NCBI RefSeq assembly: GCF_949987535.1
Contig: NC_080073.1
Coordinates: 25,912,116-25,976,115, forward strand
From: Balaenoptera acutorostrata
Lineage: Eukaryota > Chordata > Mammalia > Artiodactyla > Balaenopteridae
Direction of reading: 5' to 3'
Length of the DNA: 64,000 nucleotides
Part shown: one piece after another, positions 44,940 through 56,049 of the stretch
How the letters are laid out: the number at the start of each line of letters is the position of its first letter
Position numbering within the stretch: position 1 is the first letter of the stretch
Notes under the pieces: generated by a model
The model's database searches: none
What the model was told of the DNA's origin: nothing
The model's input: the letters and a program-made list of their open reading frames with translations, nothing else
Position numbers and translations under genes: made by a program

Positions 44940-45175
44940 TTAAACTAAACCTTGAACCCAGTTTGAAAATCACAGGTACACTGTGCCCAGAAGCATTTCC
45001 TTCTCTCCGTCTCCTCTGTATCACGCTCTGTTCCAAACCACTATTATTTCTTGCCTCAACGCTGCCCTGGCCTCCTAACAGATCTCCCCACTTCTGCCTT
45101 TTCACCACTCTAATCCATTTTCCACCCAGCACTCGGATACAAAGAAGTAGTTCTTATGAAATATTGAGCAGATAA
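44940..45175 (+). repeat. L2 fragment, upstream part
   Basis: GCCTCAACGCTGCCCTGGCC and CACTCTAATCCATTTTCCAC match the part of L2 about 300-400 bases before its 3' end. It is diverged. Confidence 0.4.
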
Positions 45176-45179
45176 AAAA

Positions 45180-45585
45180 TATTAATGAAATATGTATAAG
45201 GCATAAACAACACTGATGTGATGGACACCCGTGAGCCCGCCGCCTGGTTTTAGGAAAAAGAACCTTGTTATTATCTCTTGTGATTCCATCCTCTTCCCCC
45301 TCTCAGAGGTAACCATTACCCTGAGTTTTGAATTTATCACCATCCTCGCTTTGCTTAATAGTTTTGCCATAAGTGTGTCTCGCCAGAAGTCTTTACTTCT
45401 GCAGTTGTCCTTTGGGGATACGTGTGTAAGAGTTTGTCTGGAGCAGGTACCCAGGAGTGGCCTTGCCAGGTCATGGGCGTGTACCTGGGACTTCACTAGA
45501 TACAGATACACTGTTTTCCAAAGAGTTTATACTCCGTCAGCAGGTAAGGTTCTGCTTGTTCTCATCTTCGGCCACACTTGGTTTT
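45180..45585. repeat. Decayed LINE-like sequence
   Basis: CACCCGTGAGCCCGCCGCCT, CTCAGAGGTAACCATTACCC and CAGGAGTGGCCTTGCCAGGT match the old L1-related family seen at 44170 and 49885. Confidence 0.4.
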
Positions 45586-45589
45586 GTGA

Positions 45590-45855
45590 GATCTTCCCTT
45601 AGTCCTTTGTACATGTGGCTTCCTCTGCCTAGAACACCCTTTCCCCATCTATCCCAGAATTGGCTGCTTCTCTTCGCATCCTCCCACTCGCAGTGTAAAT
45701 GTCACCTTCTCAGAACATTTCTCTGACCATAAGCCCCCCCCTTTCCCCACGACTAGAAGGGCAGGACCTGTGTCTGTTTGGTTCATCATTGTATGTAAAT
45801 AGCACAACGATTTACTGGTAGGTGCTCAATAAATAGTTGGTGGAATGAGTAAGTG
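45590..45855 (+). repeat. L2 LINE 3' end
   Basis: GGCTTCCTCTGCCTAGAACA, AAATGTCACCTTCTCAGAAC, GGGCAGGACCTGTGTCTGTT and GGTGCTCAATAAATAGTTGG run in sense L2 order up to its terminus. Confidence 0.82.
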
Positions 45856-45859
45856 GCTG

Positions 45860-46640
45860 AGCCAGTCAGGTCCTTTCCAGTCTGAAGTCCTCTTGTCCCG
45901 TGAAATGAAATGAAGATATGAGAAAGTTCAAGGGAAGCCACTCCATGTGTGGCTCTGGCTTCAAGGCAGTTTCATGATGGAGACAGTTTCAGAAGACCTC
46001 TGAAGGGGTGTCAGTACTCACCTACTCTGGTGGAGCAGAACATTTCCAACAGCAGACACGAAAAATGATGTGTGTATTGCAATAAATGAATAAATTGAGC
46101 ATAAATAAATAGAGCATAAATAAGCGGGAGTTGTAGACCTGCTTGTCTCCAAAGTAGGAAAGTGAGTAGCGGTGCTTCTGGGGTGCAGAATTAACCGATA
46201 TTCCAGCCAGTCTTAAGTGGGACAAAGAAGTAAGTGATCCCAGATGCGAGACCTGGGGATGTTTTATTCCAGAGCTCAGATGCCTAGTGTGGACATCTGA
46301 ACTGCCTGTGGGTGTTTTGGAGTTTTTGCCTTCACTCATGGGAATTGTATTCTTTCAGTCCTTAGCGGTAGCACGTTGCCTCTGAACTCAGCCTGCTCAA
46401 AGCTGGGCAGGGCAGCTGCAATACTGTGCAGACTGGGTGGAGGTGGCATGCCATTGTTGAAAATTAACACAAAGATGTCCCCGGACTGATATCCACAAAG
46501 AATGAAATCCATGACATGGAATCATTTATAGCCAGCAAAGCACTTTCTCATTCATAATCTGATCAACTTGAAATGGGAGGCAATTGATTGGTGCTCAGTA
46601 TTCCTGTGAAATCCCAGAAGCGGGGATGCCACACAGGGAG
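45860..46640. other. Non-coding sequence without recognised features
   Basis: An AATAAATGAATAAATTGAGC-type A-rich patch lies at 46080-46122. Nothing else is supported. Confidence 0.45.
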
Positions 46641-46649
46641 GTGATCATA

Positions 46650-46855
46650 GGCTCAGGCTGGAATCTCTGCTACTCATTGACCGGCTCTGTCAATTTGGAC
46701 ATGTCACTTAGGCTCTCTGAACCTCAGTTTCCTCATCTGTAAAATGGGAGTATCAGTACTTCTCTAACAAGTTTCCATTGAGGGAAAAGTGATATAATAA
46801 AGATAAAACATTTGGCACAGTGTCTGACAAATGGGAAGTGCTTGGATTTTTTTCT
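46650..46855 (+). repeat. MIR SINE
   Basis: TTTGGACATGTCACTTAGGC, TCAGTTTCCTCATCTGTAAA, ATGGGAGTATCAGTACTTC and TTTGGCACAGTGTCTGACAA are in sense MIR order and well preserved. Confidence 0.85.
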
Positions 46856-47794
46856 TTTAAAGAATTATTATCCTTAATTTATATATGATGGAGCAAGAGC
46901 TACCCAAAGGAGGTTGACATACTGGAGTATGTAGTTGAAACTGGGCCCAGAATGCAGATCTAGGGACTTTTGGCCAGTGTTCTTTGGACCCACTTCTCTC
47001 TCAGAACAGCTCAGATATCTTAAGGCTCTCTTAATTAAACTCTTTCTGTGAAGGAGCTACTCTTATTTTTTTTAAGTTTTCACAAGTCTTTCTTTTTTGC
47101 TTCAATACATTCTTAGTCACTTATGATTTAAAATGGGAGGAATAAGACTGAGCAATTGGCAGCAGCCTGTAGGTACAAATGACTTCGAAGATTGTTTAAA
47201 ATGAAGCAGGAAGTTGAGAGGGTAAGCAGAACTATCAGAGCATCAGCCCCCAGGTTGCAAGTCCCCGGGGGAACGAGGCTCGGAGGGACTCTCTGTGGCC
47301 CTTGCTCGTGTGTTAACATGTGAGAACCTCTCTAAGTCTCTGGCCGACTGGTGATCATTAGTGGCCCAGTGAAGCAGCAAAATCCCCTCCAAGCCTGCTT
47401 GTTGCCCCCTGGCTGACGGACCTCCCCACTTCAACCCTGACCTTTTCCTGACATCTTTCCAGAACAGTGTTTCTTAACCTGGCCTCCCCTAGATAAAGTT
47501 CAGAGCACCCCTGAACCAGGATGGAAAAAAAATTGACATCTTTTGTTTCTACTAACCCCTGCTTGAACTTTAGCATTTCCCTTAATTATGCGTGAAGGCA
47601 AAAGACCACAGTAATTGCATTAGCAATACCTGTGGCTTTATCACCAATAAAAATCCCAGATGCTTTCATGTCACGTAACAGTCGTGGAAGTCATCTTGAA
47701 ATACCATTTATGCTCATCATTGCTTAGAAGTTATGGCAGTTAGTAGATTTACTGCTGGATCTTTGTATAGCATAGTTTAATAAATATTACTACC

Positions 47795-47950
47795 ATATAT
47801 ACTAAGTTACATAAATTATAGCTTATATATATAATTTATATATTATAACTTATATTTATAACTATAGCATATGTAGCTATATAACTTATATGCTGTATAC
47901 TAATTATATAATCTATATCATAGCACTTATATATAAAGACATAAATTGCT
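47795..47950. repeat. AT-rich palindromic tract
   Basis: About 150 bases are almost free of G and C, built of variants of ATAACTTATA and TATATAATTTATAT in alternating orientation. It can form cruciforms and is likely hypervariable. Confidence 0.75.
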
Positions 47951-48124
47951 ACATCAAATTTTAAAAATATTTTAATAACTGTATTTTAACATAATTGGTT
48001 TCCTTTATAATCTGATGTATTTTATTTTGCTCATTATACTATGGAAACAGGTTCACGGGCATCACCAGATGCCCAAAGGGAGTATAAGGCACAGAAAAGA
48101 TTAAGAAGATTGCTGCTTGTTCTA

Positions 48125-48165
48125 GAGAGAGGAGAGAGGAGAGGAAGGAGGAGGAGGATGCTGCC
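48125..48165 (+). repeat. GA-rich simple repeat
   Basis: AGAGAGAGGAGAGAGGAGAG is followed by GAAGGAGGAGGAGGA. Confidence 0.8.
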
Positions 48166-48248
48166 TCGGGTATTTTAGTTGTTGTCTCTCTTGGGAGGTC
48201 TGTGAATATAGCAGAATTGATGGTTTGGAGGTGAACTTGGCTTTTCTT

Positions 48249-48547
48249 TTTTTTTTTTTTTAATTTTATTTATTTATTTATTTTTGGCTGTGTTGGGTCT
48301 CCGTTTCTGTGCGAGGGCTTTCTCTAGTTGCGGCAAGTGGGGGCCACTCTTCATCGCGGTGCGCGGGCCTCTCACCATCGCGGCCTCTCTTGTTGCGGAG
48401 CACAGGCTCCAGACGCACAGGCTCAGTAGTTGTGGCTCACAGGCCTAGTTGCTACGTGGCATGTGGGATCTTCCCAGACCAGGGCTCGAACCCGTGTCCC
48501 CTGCATTGGCAGGCAGATTCTCAACCACTGTGCCACCAGGGAAGCCC
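48249..48547 (-). mobile_element. CHR-type SINE
   Basis: The antisense head is CCACCAGGGAAGCCC at the right end, with a T-run at the left. The duplication GAACTTGGCTTTTCTT (16 bp) is exact at 48233-48248 and 48548-48563. Confidence 0.96.
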
Positions 48548-48743
48548 GAACTTGGCTTTTCTTAACCACACCGTTGAGTAGTCTCTATTTTTCAATCATA
48601 CTTTGCTTTTCACAAAGAGAAGCATTTTGCTGTTCAGAGACTTGTCCCCCTCGCTTAAGCATGTAGTGAAGCGTCTTCTTCTCTGATTCCCTGAGGACGG
48701 GGTGGAAAGGAGAATCCCCAGAGGTGGATCGGAGCTTTCTATA

Positions 48744-48770
48744 CACACGCACACGCACACACACACACGC
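48744..48770. repeat. CA-type simple repeat
   Basis: CACACGCACACGCACACACA is followed by CACACGC. Confidence 0.85.
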
Positions 48771-49069
48771 TTTTCGGCTTCCCTCCTTCTTCCCTTCACT
48801 GCATGATGAATGCTTTCTCCCCAGCCCTCCTCCTGATGAGCATTTGACGAGGGGAGAAGGCAAAACCAGGACATCACCAGGCCCCACCCAGAACATATTA
48901 GGAAGCTGCCATGTGTCTTGATCCGTTCACTTGCAAAGGGCCCAGGCCTGGCAGCTCCTTCTTTGTCTCCCAGGCAGTATGGCTTCGAACAGAGCTTCCC
49001 AAAGCCAGTCGTTCATGTGCCCCCTCTGTGAATTTTGCCACATCTAGGGACCTTCCCTCTGCTGAGAGG

Positions 49070-49295
49070 CAATTTTGTGTAGTGGGTCTGCTTACAAGCC
49101 TGGCCTTGGGCTCCTATAGCAGCTCCACCACTTTCGGCAAGTTACTTGACCTCTCTAAGCCTCAGTGTCAGTTTCTTTATCTATAAATGGGAATTGGGAT
49201 AGTATGTACCTTACAGGGTCTCTAGAAAAATTAAATAAGTTAATACTTGTAAAGTCCTAAGAGCAATGTGTGACACGTAATAAGCACTCAGTAGG
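49070..49295 (+). repeat. MIR SINE
   Basis: CAAGTTACTTGACCTCTCTA, GTCAGTTTCTTTATCTATAA and AATGGGAATTGGGATAGTAT, then ACACGTAATAAGCACTCAGT, are in sense MIR order over most of the element. Confidence 0.85.
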
Positions 49296-49374
49296 AGTCG
49301 GCTATGAAAATTAGTGATTGTCGCCTTAATATTTTTCTTAAAATTGCCTTTTAAAAATCAAAAAGGAATTTAAT

Positions 49375-49860
49375 TTAGAAAGGAAACCAGTAGATAACAG
49401 GAGGGGGGCAGTGGGAACAAGTGTAAAATAGGAAGGACCAGGGTTTTGGGGAGAAAAGGCTGAGCTCCAAGGGCAGGGAGTGGAAATTCCGGAGGCAGGT
49501 AGAGAGGGCGGCTGGGGGGGTGGTGAGCCAGGTGCCTCGCTGCAAAGGAGATGGTGGGAACAGGAGAGGGCTGGCAGGACCTTGGACGTCTGTCCATCCA
49601 CAGCAATCCAGATCTAAGGCTAGGGAAGGTCAAGTTGGGTTGTGGATTAGAGAAGGGAGGAGAAGCAGCTGGTGAGACTGGTCGGTCGGGGTGCCAGGAT
49701 GAGGGCTGGTGGGAGGAGAGGTGGTGACAGTGGGAGACGAGATGGAGGCTGAAGGCAGGGGGCACTGGAGGAGGCAAAGGGCTGGGCTGAGACTGGGGGC
49801 GGGGGCAGTGGTTTAAGGCATGGAATGTGGATCGGGGTATGGGGTACCCAAAGGTCAGAC
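49375..49860 (+). repeat. Purine-biased, G-rich tract
   Basis: Nearly 500 bases are strongly G/A biased with many GGG and GGGG blocks (for example GGAGGGGGGCAGTGGG at 49400 and GACTGGGGGCGGGGGCAG at 49792). The opposite strand is open as a 169-codon Pro/Ser/Leu-rich frame because of composition. Quadruplex or triplex structures are possible. Confidence 0.6.
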
Positions 49861-49884
49861 TCGTCCAAGGGATATGCAAGCATG

Positions 49885-50040
49885 GAAATTCTTTTTAACA
49901 GCTTTTTAATGAGGCATGACATGCATAGATAAAAGCATATAATCTGAAAATTTTCCCTGAACTGTACACTCAAGACTCAGGTGAAGATACATTACCACCC
50001 TTTCTATACTCTGTGCTCCCACCAACGATATGTATGCCAT
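49885..50040. repeat. Decayed LINE-like sequence
   Basis: GAGGCATGACATGCATAGAT, GAACTGTACACTCAAGACTC and CTCTGTGCTCCCACCAACGA match the same old L1-related family as 44170 and 45180. Confidence 0.4.
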
Positions 50041-50279
50041 CCTCTGAGAGGCACTCAGAAGAGTAAATTGGGTCGGGACCCCAGTGGGGTCTTCCTGTTC
50101 ATACTGGAGTCATAGGCTTGGGTGTACATCCTAACAACAAGGTGGGCTGCATAGATTGTTTCCCGATTGTGTTTGGTGATAGGTGAGGACAGGTGACTAG
50201 TTATATGCCCCACATTTCCCCACGAGGCAAAGAAGGGAACGTAAAGAGCCAAATATAGAAGAGAGGGAAGGAAATCAGT

Positions 50280-50480
50280 GTTTGCTGGGTCTCTGCTTTG
50301 TGGCAGCTGCTGTGTTAGATGCTTAATATACGCTGTCCCTTCAGCCCTGGCAGCAACCTTGCAAGGTAGGTCTCCATTTTACAGAGGGTACAACTGAGTC
50401 TCAGAGTTCAGCTTTTATTACAGCTCGCGGTGCTGGTTACTGTGAGAACCAGCGTTCAAATCCAGGCCTGTCTGGTCTGA
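50280..50480 (-). repeat. MIR SINE
   Basis: GCAACCTTGCAAGGTAGGTC, TCCATTTTACAGAGGGTACA and GTTCAAATCCAGGCCTGTCT are in antisense MIR order. Confidence 0.7.
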
Positions 50481-50484
50481 AAAA

Positions 50485-50735
50485 CAAGGGCAAGTTCCTT
50501 AACCTTACTGATTTCTACTGTTCCACCTGTACATGAGGGCAGTGATACGTACCTCAAAAAATTGTTACAGGATTTAACCAAGAGGAATCCTGTGAGGTTT
50601 ATGGAGTTTTGTGAGGATTAAAGGAGATCATACATTAATAAGCTTAGAAAAGTGCCTGCACATATTAAATTACATTCATCCACAAATGCTAATTACCACA
50701 CCTGGCTAATAGAGGTATTTAGTAAATGTTAACTG
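50485..50735 (+). repeat. MIR SINE fragment, opposite orientation to the previous one
   Basis: GGCAAGTTCCTTAACCTTAC, TGATACGTACCTCAAAAAAT and GGATTAAAGGAGATCATAC follow the sense MIR; it lies head to head with the neighbour. Confidence 0.6.
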
Positions 50736-50889
50736 TTGCTGTTGTCGTTAAGCCTCTAGCCTCAGAACTATTTGTTTGTGCTCAGTATTGAGTGCATGTC
50801 TTTAATGTTATCTGGTAACAAATAACAAGCTCTCCTTGGAGCAAAACATCTAATTGCCCAGGGAAAGCTTTTTAATGGTGATGCCTAAT

Positions 50890-50904
50890 AAAAGTGGAAG
50901 CTCT
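50890..50904 (+). repeat. Target-site duplication, left copy
   Basis: AAAAGTGGAAGCTCT is repeated with one difference at 51236-51250. Confidence 0.88.
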
Positions 50905-51235
50905 GGGCTTCCCTGGTGGTGCAGTGGTTAAGAATCCGCCTGCCAACACAGGCAACATGGGTTCGAGCCCTGATCTGGGACGATCCCACTTACCGCGGAG
51001 CAACTAAGCCCGTGTACCACAGCTACTGAGCCTGTGCTCTAGAGCCCCTGAGCCACAGCTACTGAGCCCACACGCCTAAAGCCTGTGCTCTGCAACAAAA
51101 GAAGCCACTGCAATGAGAAGCCCGCGCACCACAATGAAGAGTAGCCCCTGCTCGCCACAGCTAGGGAAAACCCACGCACGGCAACGAAGACCCAATGCAG
51201 CCAAAAATAAATAAAATAAAAATAAATTTATTTTA
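50905..51235 (+). mobile_element. CHR-type SINE, long form
   Basis: The head GGGCTTCCCTGGTGGTGCAG, B-box GGGTTCGAGCC, long body and AATAAATAAAATAAAAATAA tail are present. Several scattered substitutions (for example CCAACACAGGCAACATGG) suggest an older copy than 32693. Confidence 0.95.
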
Positions 51236-51259
51236 AAAAGTGGAACCTCTTTATAACCG

Positions 51260-52310
51260 GTTGACTCTTTCCCTGCACAATTAGTTCACTTTCAGTTTTT
51301 GTTGTCTGCCACAGTAGATAGTCTGTGAAAAGAAGCCTGCCTATTTTGTTTCTTAAAGAACAAATTTTTTTTTTTTCTTGGCCTGGTATTCACACCTAGC
51401 TACTTAAAATTTAAAGGAAAAAAAATGTATTTCAGAAAATCATTTTAACATCCTCCAATTAAAAAGAAAAGGGAAAAACTCACTGTAAGACATCCAATTT
51501 AGACTATTATGAAAGATTATCTCTGAAAAATGTAGTGTTCCTCTAAAAAATTTAAAGGCGTATTACCTTGACTTTAACTGAAATATCAGCAGTACTTTTT
51601 AATTAGATTTTTTTTAACTCCCAAATTTTTCAGGCTAGGATGGAAAAGGTCAAGATAGTTTCTGAAGAGAGATCCAAGTTTTAATTTTTCTCACTTTATA
51701 ATCACGTTCTTTTTTTACTTCTCAATAGCTGACATTCTAAAAATAATCTTGTGTTGGCTTATAGGCTTCATCTGTCTGGCCTAGGATGATTTTCTTTTTC
51801 TTGGAAGATATTATCACCGCATTTGGTTTCCAGTGATAATCTATGTGGAGTTACAAGAATTCCCCCAGCAAAACCTTGTGAGGGCAGCCAGGGCAGATGT
51901 TTAACATTTCGGCAACTTATCTCCTTGTTTATTTAGCATTTTTTAGCCTTTAAAGCTTCCCATAAATAGTCATGAAGTTATCACAGAGGACATCAGCTAA
52001 GATGAATTGATGTCATTCCCAAATGCAAGTCTAGTGCCAGGAGCTGGCTGGTGTTGCAGGAAAGGTGGTGGTGGGAGCGATCTTGCCTGCCCCTCCTCGT
52101 GGCCTAATAAACTGCACCATTAGTGGTTCTCTTGATGGCTAGCCCTGATGGACCTTTAATAAGCCTGTTGAATTTTTATTTCATCCTGGCGGGGTAGAGT
52201 ATGAATTAGTAAACAGAAACCTGTATCCCCAAACTACAGAAGTCATTTGCCAGTTATATGGCTGCTTCTCATGGGGGTTGGGGGGTAAATAAGTGCCTCC
52301 AAAATACACC
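51260..52310. other. Repeat-free A/T-rich sequence
   Basis: There is no ORF and no recognised repeat in over 1 kb, which is uncommon in this window. The part 51840-52190 has average G+C and could be a conserved non-coding element. No function is assigned. Confidence 0.4.
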
Positions 52311-52826
52311 CCATAACACATGCACACACCTCAATGCTACCATCAGTTACAAGGAATTCAGAATAGAAAGACAGACCAGGCTCAATGGATAACTGAGCCG
52401 GTAACTGTCCCGATTACCTCCCTTGCTTTAACCGTAGAGGCTGACTGTTGTGAAATATGGCGGTTATGTTGCTTCTCATTGAAAGTCCTGCCTGTGGCAC
52501 TGCGTCAGCTCCAGGAAATGAGGATACTGGAGCGCTTGGTGGAAGATAAAGCATTAAAAAGGCCTTTGTGAGCATCTGCCCTTTTCTCCTGACCCCTTCC
52601 CCCCTCTTGTAGCCCGAATCAGGACACTACAGGCTTGAACCTGTGAGTCAATCCTTCAGACTCAGTGGCTGACTTGAAATTGTGGAATTGAAAGAAAGGA
52701 AAGGTTTCTGCACTGGGAGTCTGGATGATGCTGAATACCCGAAGCCAGGAAGAGGAAGAGAAGAGATTTCGGGAGAAAAGGAGGAGTTTCGGATAAGATG
52801 GGGTTGAGTGGCTGGGAGGACATTCT

Positions 52827-53127
52827 TTTTTTTTTTTTTTTTTTTAATTAATTTATTTATTTATGGCTGTGTTGGGTCTTCGTTTCTGTGCGAGGGCTTT
52901 CTCTAGTTGCGGCAAGTGGGGGCCACTCTTCATCGCGGTGCGCGGGCCTCTCACTATCGCGGCCTCTCTTGTTGAGGAGCACAGGCTCCAGACGCGCAGA
53001 CTCAGTAATTGTGGCTCACGGGCCCAGCTGCTCCGCGGCATGTGGGATCTTCCCAGACCAGGGCTCGAACCAGTGTCCCCTGCATTGGCAGGCAGATTCT
53101 CAACCACTGCGCCACCAGGGAAGCCCC
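52827..53127 (-). mobile_element. CHR-type SINE
   Basis: The antisense head is GCGCCACCAGGGAAGCCCC, with a T-run at 52827-52845. The duplication GGGAGGACATTCT is exact at 52814-52826 and 53128-53140. Confidence 0.96.
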
Positions 53128-53837
53128 GGGAGGACATTCTGATGGAGATGTCCCAGAGGCTTCTCCTAGATTCAGGCTTAAGAATATGGTTGGGGCTTCA
53201 GATAAAGGTATTATTAGTCATTCGTGTTTAGGTAGTTGAGGGTGGGTAGTTAAAGCCTTGGAAGCAACATGACCAGGAGAAGGTATAGATGCTATTCTGT
53301 AAGGTAAGAAAAGTATGTTATTGGTAAAGAATTGCATGTGGCCGCAAGTAACATAGATCCTCTCCTCCCCAAAACAAAAGTTAGCTTCAATAAATTAGGA
53401 GTTTTATTTTTAATATGTAATGAGGAATATTGAGTTTGGGTCTTCAGGGGTGGGATGCCAGCTCAGTGCTGTCACCTGAGACCCATGCTTCTCTCTTCCA
53501 GCTCATCCATCCTTAGCATATACTCTTGTCCTCCAGAGAACACAATAGCTTTTCTTGCTCACCCCACCCCCATATCGCCCCCCTGCACATTCACTATATT
53601 TAGGGCAGGAAGAAAGGGGAGGGGAGGAGGGAAAGCATTGATTCAATTTACTTATCTTCCTTTCCTGGAAGATCCATCCACTCATGACTTCTGTGCACAC
53701 CTCTTTGGCCTGAACATGGTCCCATGACCATCCCTACCTACAAGAGGAGTTAGAAAATGTAGTTGTTGAACTAGATTCACTGCCATCTTGAGTATATTGA
53801 TGTTCTGTTAGGGCACTAAGACCAAGGAAAGATTAAA

Positions 53838-53895
53838 TTAATGAACGAAACATTGAGCAAATATTTATTGAATGCCGACTGTGTGCAAAATATGT
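53838..53895 (-). repeat. L2 3' terminal fragment
   Basis: TGAGCAAATATTTATTGAAT followed by GCCGACTGTGTGCAAAATAT is the antisense L2 terminus. Confidence 0.55.
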
Positions 53896-53984
53896 AAGAA
53901 TTCTTCTTCAAGTGGCTTTCTTCTCTTTACAATCTTCTTCCAATTGGCTCATGTCCCACCCTGGGTAAAACTGTATGGTCAAGG

Positions 53985-54132
53985 ACTGGTCTAGTGCTTG
54001 ACTTCCATTATTGCATTTGGTCTTCACCTAAAACCCTCTGAGGCTGGTGCTGTTATGTCCATTTTACAGGTAAAGAAACTGAGGCACAGAGAGGTTAAGT
54101 CAATTGCCTGGTGTCACACAGCCAGTGATACT
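53985..54132 (-). repeat. MIR SINE
   Basis: TCCATTTTACAGGTAAAGAA, ACTGAGGCACAGAGAGGTTA and TGGTGTCACACAGCCAGTGA are close to the antisense MIR consensus. Confidence 0.85.
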
Positions 54133-54721
54133 ATTTTCAGTGCTCTCTACTACTTTTTTGGCCCCCTATACTCAACCCAGATCCTACCTTCTGTGAAGTC
54201 CCTTACCTTTTGGTGCCCAGTTCTTTTATACCAGTTCATTTCATAAGTTAAAATAAATTCCTCCCTACTTAAGGTACCGCTTACCTTTTAAACATTTACC
54301 TAGGATTTACATTTTTTACAAGAATTTACATTTTAATAGGGTCATTTTGTATGAGAAAGTGGCGGATCCAAAAGAATGCATCCTCAAGAGTAGAAATTTC
54401 ATCTGGGTGCAAGTGGGAAGCATTTGGGGGATGTGGGTAGGGGGATTCCAGTGGATAGAAAGCTGACCCTGTTGGCAAGATTGTGGCAGGTGTGTTCCTG
54501 TTGGACCAACTAATCCTTATGGGAAAGCTGAGTGAAAGAGAAGGAAATAATTTAGATAAGTGTGGACATTTTGCCTGTCATTCTACTCATGGTACCTAGC
54601 CCCAGTGTGAGCAGGAGAGGAAGGACGTGAATCTCCTGGTTCTTGTTGGTTTCAGCTTCCCAGTGCCTCTGGTGGTGTGGGCTTTTTGCCATGTAGGTAG
54701 GACACTAGTGTTTAAAGATAC

Positions 54722-54842
54722 TATTTTTTTTTTGGCTGTGCCGCGAAGCATGTGGGATCTTAGTTCCCTGACTAGGGTTCGAACCTGTCCCCCCTGCATT
54801 GGAAATGCAGAGTCTTAACCACTAGACTGCCAGGGAAGTCCC
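54722..54842 (-). mobile_element. Short CHR-type SINE
   Basis: The antisense head is CTGCCAGGGAAGTCCC and the B-box GGGTTCGAACC lies near 54776. Direct repeats AAGATAC at 54715-54721 and 54843-54849 bracket it. It lacks the long body, like 21257 and 63081. Confidence 0.92.
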
Positions 54843-55037
54843 AAGATACATATTTTTAATGCACTATGGCCCTTTGGTGCAAGCTTGTGACTTTCTCTGG
54901 CGCTCAAATGAAGCAGCAGTGTCCTCTGTCAATACTAGGGGAAAGCTGGCTGGCTGAGATAAACAAGGAAAGATGGTTATCATTTTCCAAGATGGTACCT
55001 TTCTCAAATGTGTTGTGAAGAGTAATTTCTCTACATC

Positions 55038-55238
55038 AGTGCTTCTCAACTTCGGCACTACTGACATTTTGGACTGAATAATTCTTCTTTGTGTGGGGCT
55101 GCCTTCTGCATTATAGGCTACTTAGCAACATCCTGATGTCTACCTATTAGATGCTAGATGTGACAACCAAAACTATCTTTGGCCATTGCCACGTGTGCCC
55201 TGGGAGCAAATCACCCCCAGTCGAGAACCCCTGTTCTA
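55038..55238. repeat. MER20-like hAT DNA transposon
   Basis: Inverted ends: CAGTGCTTCTCAACTTCGGC at the left and CAGTCGAGAACCCCTGTTCT at the right. Internal CATCCTGATGTCTACCTATT and GTGACAACCAAAACTATCTT fit the family I know as MER20; the name is from memory. Confidence 0.65.
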
Positions 55239-55304
55239 CTTGATCTGACCTTGTGTACTGACCTCAAAACCTAAGCCCTGCCGAAGATGTAACTCCAGTC
55301 CACA

Positions 55305-55368
55305 TTTTTTTTTCTAGCTTTATTGAGGTACATTTGATACATAATATTTCCTGTTCATGTTTATGAAA
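55305..55368 (-). repeat. L1 3'-end fragment
   Basis: TTTTCTAGCTTTATTGAGGT followed by ACATTTGATACATAATAT is the antisense terminus of an L1. Confidence 0.55.
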
Positions 55369-55479
55369 CTCCTGTAAAGCTGCCAGAGATGGGATGTTTG
55401 GGGCTTAGAGAAATACCATGCCTTAACATTGGGTAGAGCCAATTAGAACCTACCTGTAACGTGCCGTTAAATCTTTTAT

Positions 55480-56045
55480 CCATTAGATTTTGAGTGCCAG
55501 CTACATGCAAGGCACTGAACCAAAGCCTGTGTACAGCAGGGCAAAGCATACATGTAGTTCCTGCCCTCATGAAGCTTCTGCTGTACCCCTTCATGCTTAT
55601 GAAGCATCAAATTACAGATTTTATATGATTGCAGCAAGTTCTCTACAGGGAATGACAGGATGAGCTGACCAAGCGTCGGGGACTGAAGAGAGTGAGATTT
55701 AGTCATTTAATCTGAAAGATAACCAAGTGATAGGAGGGGGAGGGGGGAGGAGTATCCTGGGCAGAGGGAACCGCATATGCAGAGGCCCTGAGGCAGGAAG
55801 GAATGTAACACATTTGATGGACTGAAAACCAGGACAGTTGATGTGCAGAAAATAAGGCAGAAAATAAGGCAGAGAATCAGAGAGATGAAGTGGAAGAAGA
55901 ATGCCTGGACCAGACCTTCTTGGGAATTTAGGATTTTATCTTAAGTATGGTGGGAAGCTGTTGAATGATTTTACACGGAGGAGTTAAGATTCGATTTGTG
56001 CTTTAAAAGATCAGTCTGTCTCTGTGTAGGTCCAGAAAGCACAGG
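55480..56045 (-). repeat. L2 LINE 3' region
   Basis: ACATGCAAGGCACTGAACCA, CCTGCCCTCATGAAGCTTCT, GCAGAGGCCCTGAGGCAGGA and TGGGAAGCTGTTGAATGATT follow antisense L2 over more than 550 bases. A short direct duplication (AGAAAATAAGGC twice) lies at 55847-55871. Confidence 0.75.
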
Positions 56046-56049
56046 TTTC

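Noticed and set aside
49370..49879. 169-codon minus ORF, Pro/Ser/Leu-rich
   Set aside because: Explained by the purine-biased tract.
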